The notes under the pieces are model-generated. The model saw only the letters and a program-made list of their open reading frames with translations. It was not told the origin of the DNA and searched no databases. A stretch of 14,407 nucleotides of DNA. It comes from Oligoflexia bacterium. Its GTDB lineage: Bacteria; Bdellovibrionota; UBA1018. A program made the translations under genes and the position numbers. This document shows, piece after piece, positions 13,653 to 14,407 of this stretch; the stretch's first letter is position 1; each line of letters opens with the position of its first letter. The DNA lies in contig CAIYTD010000308.1 of NCBI GenBank assembly GCA_903928955.1, positions 1 through 14,407 on the forward strand. Reading direction: 5' to 3'.

Positions 13653-13943
13653 ATGAAACGGACCGAAGCTTTAAATATTATTGCGCAGAATCAAGCTGAT
13701 CTTGCTCGCTTCAAGGTGAAGTCGTTGGCGATTTTTGGGTCAGTCGCACGAGACGAAGCCCGTCCTGATAGTGATATTGATATTTTAGTGGAATTTTCAG
13801 CTCCAGTGGGGATGTTTGAATTCATAGACTTGAAAGAATACCTCGAAGGAATTCTGAACGTCAGAGTGGATCTAGCAACCGAACCCGCTCTCAAGAGGCA
13901 AATGAAAGCCCAGATTTTGAAAGAAGCGGTCCGTGCCGCCTAG
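13653..13943 (+). CDS. mntA: MntA-type minimal nucleotidyltransferase antitoxin
   Basis: A minimal nucleotidyltransferase of the MNT/MntA family, 96 residues from ATG 13653. The signature GSVARDEARPDSDIDILVEF (29-48) gives the G-S-x10-D-x-D motif with metal-binding D41 and D43, and D73 in VRVDLA fits the third acidic residue. In the studied Shewanella pair, MntA neutralises its partner HepT by attaching AMP units to a tyrosine near the HepT active site. AGGAG at 13645-13649 lies three bases before the ATG; a TTG at 13650 is directly upstream in frame. The 3' end overlaps hepT by 11 bases, as usual for antitoxin-first modules. Confidence 0.9.
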   Translation: MKRTEALNIIAQNQADLARFKVKSLAIFGSVARDEARPDSDIDILVEFSAPVGMFEFIDLKEYLEGILNVRVDLATEPALKRQMKAQILKEAVRAA

Positions 13944-14280
13944 AGACTGGAACCTTCGCATCGAAGATATGATTGAAGCGATAGAGCGTATCCAAACTTA
14001 CACCCAGGGAATGAGCTATGAGGAGTTCAGTGCCGATACCAAAACTGTCGATGCAGTTGTGAGGAATTTTGAGGTTCTTGGAGAAGCTGCCAGGCATATC
14101 CCTCTTGAAATTCAAAAGTCTCATCCAATTCTCCCGTGGTCGAAGATCCGTGGAATGCGTAATTTATTAACACATGAATATTTTGGCATAAGCGATTTAA
14201 TCCTTTGGACCACAGCGGTGGTAGACTTGAAACCACTCTTGCCGCTTCTGAAAGCGATTCTGGCTACCTCGTCGCAGTAA
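13933..14280 (+). CDS. hepT: HepT-like HEPN-domain toxin ribonuclease
   Basis: A HEPN-domain protein of the HepT (DUF86) family, 115 residues, mainly helical. The catalytic R-x4-H-x-Y motif is present as RNLLTHEY with R76, H81 and Y83. In characterised pairs this site cleaves RNA, and the tyrosine is the residue AMPylated by MntA. Translation begins at GTG 13933, inside the mntA 3' end, and conserved family sequence starts soon after (RDWNLRIEDMIEAIERI). An internal ATG lies at about 13969. All key residues are kept, so the module looks intact. Toxicity is inferred from the family and not shown by the sequence. Confidence 0.9.
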   Translation: MPPRDWNLRIEDMIEAIERIQTYTQGMSYEEFSADTKTVDAVVRNFEVLGEAARHIPLEIQKSHPILPWSKIRGMRNLLTHEYFGISDLILWTTAVVDLKPLLPLLKAILATSSQ

Positions 14281-14407
14281 TTAGGGGTCTTAGCTGGGGC
14301 AGTCCCGTTAAGTCTGGTCGCACAAAACAGTTTATTAAAAAGCAATAAAGCCCTGTTAAAATATATTAATAAATATAATGACGATAGCTATATTCCAGAA
14401 AAAGAGC
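14281..14407. other. 3' edge of window, no supported gene
   Basis: The 127 bases after hepT hold no complete gene. One frame continuing that of hepT past its stop is open to the window end but contains no ATG, GTG or TTG. An ATG at 14378 in another frame opens ten codons to the edge without a visible ribosome binding site. I see no hairpin terminator for hepT. Confidence 0.4.

Noticed and set aside
13511..13697. Startless open frame covering the TTTGAA repeats
   Set aside because: It has no ATG, GTG or TTG and runs into mntA in a different frame; the repeated Phe-Glu pattern is simply the nine-base repeat translated.
1..14407. tRNA, rRNA, CRISPR array, insertion sequence or prophage
   Set aside because: I saw no cloverleaf-like or rRNA-like segments, no regularly spaced repeats with unique spacers, and no transposase, integrase or phage genes.

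Overview
This window is mostly core chromosome of a diderm bacterium. The first half, on the + strand, is the end of the long ribosomal-protein (spc/alpha) operon: rpsE (5' cut off), rpmD, rplO, secY, adk, map, rpmJ, rpsM, rpsK, rpsD, rpoA and rplQ. The adk-map insertion after secY, rpsD lying between rpsK and rpoA, and a proteobacterial-looking RpoA C-terminal domain together suggest a lineage of the former 'Deltaproteobacteria' (for example Bdellovibrionota or a relative). This placement is inference, and I cannot name a genus. The base composition looks moderately AT-leaning by eye.

The run ends at a strong bidirectional hairpin terminator (about 7336-7370) shared with a convergent - strand operon. 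Read 5' to 3' on the - strand, that operon is: a ketol-acid reductoisomerase (IlvC)-like gene, panB, coaX, coaBC, panC. All junctions overlap, by 4, 17, 23 and 8 bases. Together they make a nearly complete route from 2-ketoisovalerate to 4'-phosphopantetheine: PanB makes ketopantoate, the IlvC-like protein is placed to reduce it to pantoate, PanC makes pantothenate, CoaX phosphorylates it, and CoaBC adds cysteine and decarboxylates. No panE is visible, and panD, coaD and coaE are not in the window. The IlvC-like protein keeps the KARI metal- and substrate-binding residues, so a KARI-fold ketopantoate reductase dedicated to pantothenate synthesis is the most interesting hypothesis here.

Beyond a divergent 149-bp spacer lies an unrecognised exported protein (12169-13413, + strand) with a clear Sec signal peptide and eight cysteines in the mature part. 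It is followed by a two-gene MntA-HepT toxin-antitoxin module (13653-14280), with three 9-base-spaced TTTGAA repeats upstream of it. The last 127 bases hold no gene I can support.

Other departures from the usual pattern are a long basic Gly/Ser-rich tail on L17, a charged N-terminal extension on S11, an acidic tail on RpoA, absence of infA from its frequent place between map and rpmJ, and zinc-binding (cysteine-rich) forms of Adk, S4 and L36. I saw no tRNA, rRNA, CRISPR array or insertion sequence.
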